Source: Bdellovibrionales bacterium
GTDB lineage: Bacteria > Bdellovibrionota > Bdellovibrionia > Bdellovibrionales > UBA1609
Assembly (NCBI GenBank): GCA_028279085.1
Contig: JANQSX010000255.1
Span: 1-7,191 of the forward strand
Reading direction: 5' to 3'
DNA length: 7,191 nt
How positions within the stretch are numbered: the first letter of the stretch is position 1; each line of letters starts with the position of its first letter. The position numbers and the translations under genes are program-made. Below are positions 6,921 to 7,191 of the stretch, one piece after another. Under the pieces are notes generated by a model. It saw nothing but the letters and a program-made list of their open reading frames with translations, made no database searches and was not told the origin of the DNA.

Positions 6921-6943
6921 AAGTGTATGGAAATTAAACACTT
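6921..6943. promoter_or_regulatory. Dyad AAGTGT-N11-ACACTT, possible operator
   Basis: AAGTGT (6921-6926) and ACACTT (6938-6943) form an exact inverted repeat with 17-bp centre-to-centre spacing, about 150 bp upstream of the pilin-like operon. It sits next to TATATA (6915-6920), which could serve as a -10 on the minus strand. The half-sites are short and no known regulator site is recognised. Confidence 0.25.
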
Positions 6944-6971
6944 GATTACATTTTAGTGGGAAAACAACTGT

Positions 6972-6977
6972 ATTATA
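6972..6977 (-). promoter_or_regulatory. Perfect TATAAT -10 hexamer, weak -35
   Basis: The minus strand reads TATAAT at 6977-6972. No good TTGACA-like hexamer lies 16-18 bases upstream; that position is T-rich and overlaps the hairpin at 6987-7010. If used, it would give a leader of roughly 190 bases for the pilin-like operon. It is an alternative to the sigma-28-like site. Confidence 0.25.
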
Positions 6978-6986
6978 AGGTCAAAA

Positions 6987-7010
6987 CATTAAAAAAAGTC
7001 TTTTTTAATG
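6987..7010 (-). terminator. AT-rich hairpin after the permease gene, probable weak terminator
   Basis: A perfect 10-bp inverted repeat, CATTAAAAAA / TTTTTTAATG, with a 4-nt loop lies 13 bases past the permease stop. On the minus strand it is followed by TTTT, as in an intrinsic terminator. The stem has only one G-C pair, so it would be weak, but its position is right and it separates the permease from the pilin-like operon. Confidence 0.45.
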
Positions 7011-7023
7011 CAAAAAACTCTAT

Positions 7024-7191
7024 TTACCGACTTTTAGGATCAAAAGCATCTCGCAGTCCATCTCCCATTAAGTTAAAAGCCATCATAGTGAGAAAAATAG
7101 CCACCCCGGGAGCAATCATTAAATGAGGATAAGAGCGAAGTGATTTCCATCCCTCCTCTGCTAATACACCCCAAGAACTATAAGGAGGTTG
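7024..7191 (-). CDS. OppC/DppC-type ABC transporter permease, C-terminal part (5' partial)
   Basis: Only the last 55 codons and the stop are in the window; the gene enters from the right edge. The translated end has SWGVLAEEGW, then APGVAIFLTMMAFNLMGDGL, then RDAFDPKSR. This is the characteristic C-terminus of the inner-membrane permease subunit of peptide/nickel-type (Opp/Dpp) ABC importers: the last transmembrane helix and the conserved GDGLRDxxDP ending. The partner permease and the ATPases are presumably further right. The substrate cannot be told from this piece, so no symbol is given. A hairpin just past the stop suggests it ends its own transcript. Confidence 0.92.
   Translation of the reverse strand, partial: QPPYSSWGVLAEEGWKSLRSYPHLMIAPGVAIFLTMMAFNLMGDGLRDAFDPKSR

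Noticed and set aside
6773..7023. Sigma-54 promoter, as used by many pilin genes
   Set aside because: No GG-N10-GC pattern of the -24/-12 type is found on the minus strand of this intergenic region.

Overview
This is an AT-rich window (mid-30s percent GC by eye) from a Gram-negative, probably proteobacterial, chromosome. Three things point that way: an exported di-heme cytochrome c peroxidase/MauG-family protein, an Opp/Dpp-type ABC transporter permease, and two prepilin-like proteins. A dispersed palindromic repeat of the GTCATTC...GAATCCAG type, common in several proteobacterial genomes, also fits. The sequence alone does not fix the genus. An alpha- or gammaproteobacterium, possibly host-associated, is a guess.

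Layout. (1) 1-1703, plus strand: a di-heme peroxidase/MauG-like gene that runs off the left edge. (2) 1704-1883: the gap between two convergent genes, mostly filled by a composite palindromic repeat with two hairpins and a 21-bp tandem duplication. (3) 6772-1884, minus strand: two genes in one likely operon, 44 bp apart. The first encodes a 486-residue PilX/GspK-like prepilin-type protein with a CARDB-like beta domain. The second encodes an 1127-residue prepilin-type protein with tandem modules resembling C-type lectin domains and an unusual cysteine-rich C-terminal tail. (4) 6773-7023: an AT-rich intergenic region that must hold the operon's promoter, with several candidate signals. (5) 7024-7191, minus strand: the last 55 codons of an OppC/DppC-type permease.

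How the genes may work together. Both pilin-like proteins have a short, basic, glycine-ended leader followed by a hydrophobic helix, as in type IV pilins and type II secretion pseudopilins. Both lack the usual glutamate at position +5 of the mature protein, as in the tip pseudopilin GspK. Both carry large cysteine-bearing extracellular parts. The simplest reading is a two-protein pilus- or pseudopilus-tip assembly in which the 1127-residue protein is the adhesin or ligand binder. This is inference. No pilus assembly genes (ATPase, platform, secretin, prepilin peptidase) lie in the window. The peroxidase and permease appear unrelated to the pilin pair.
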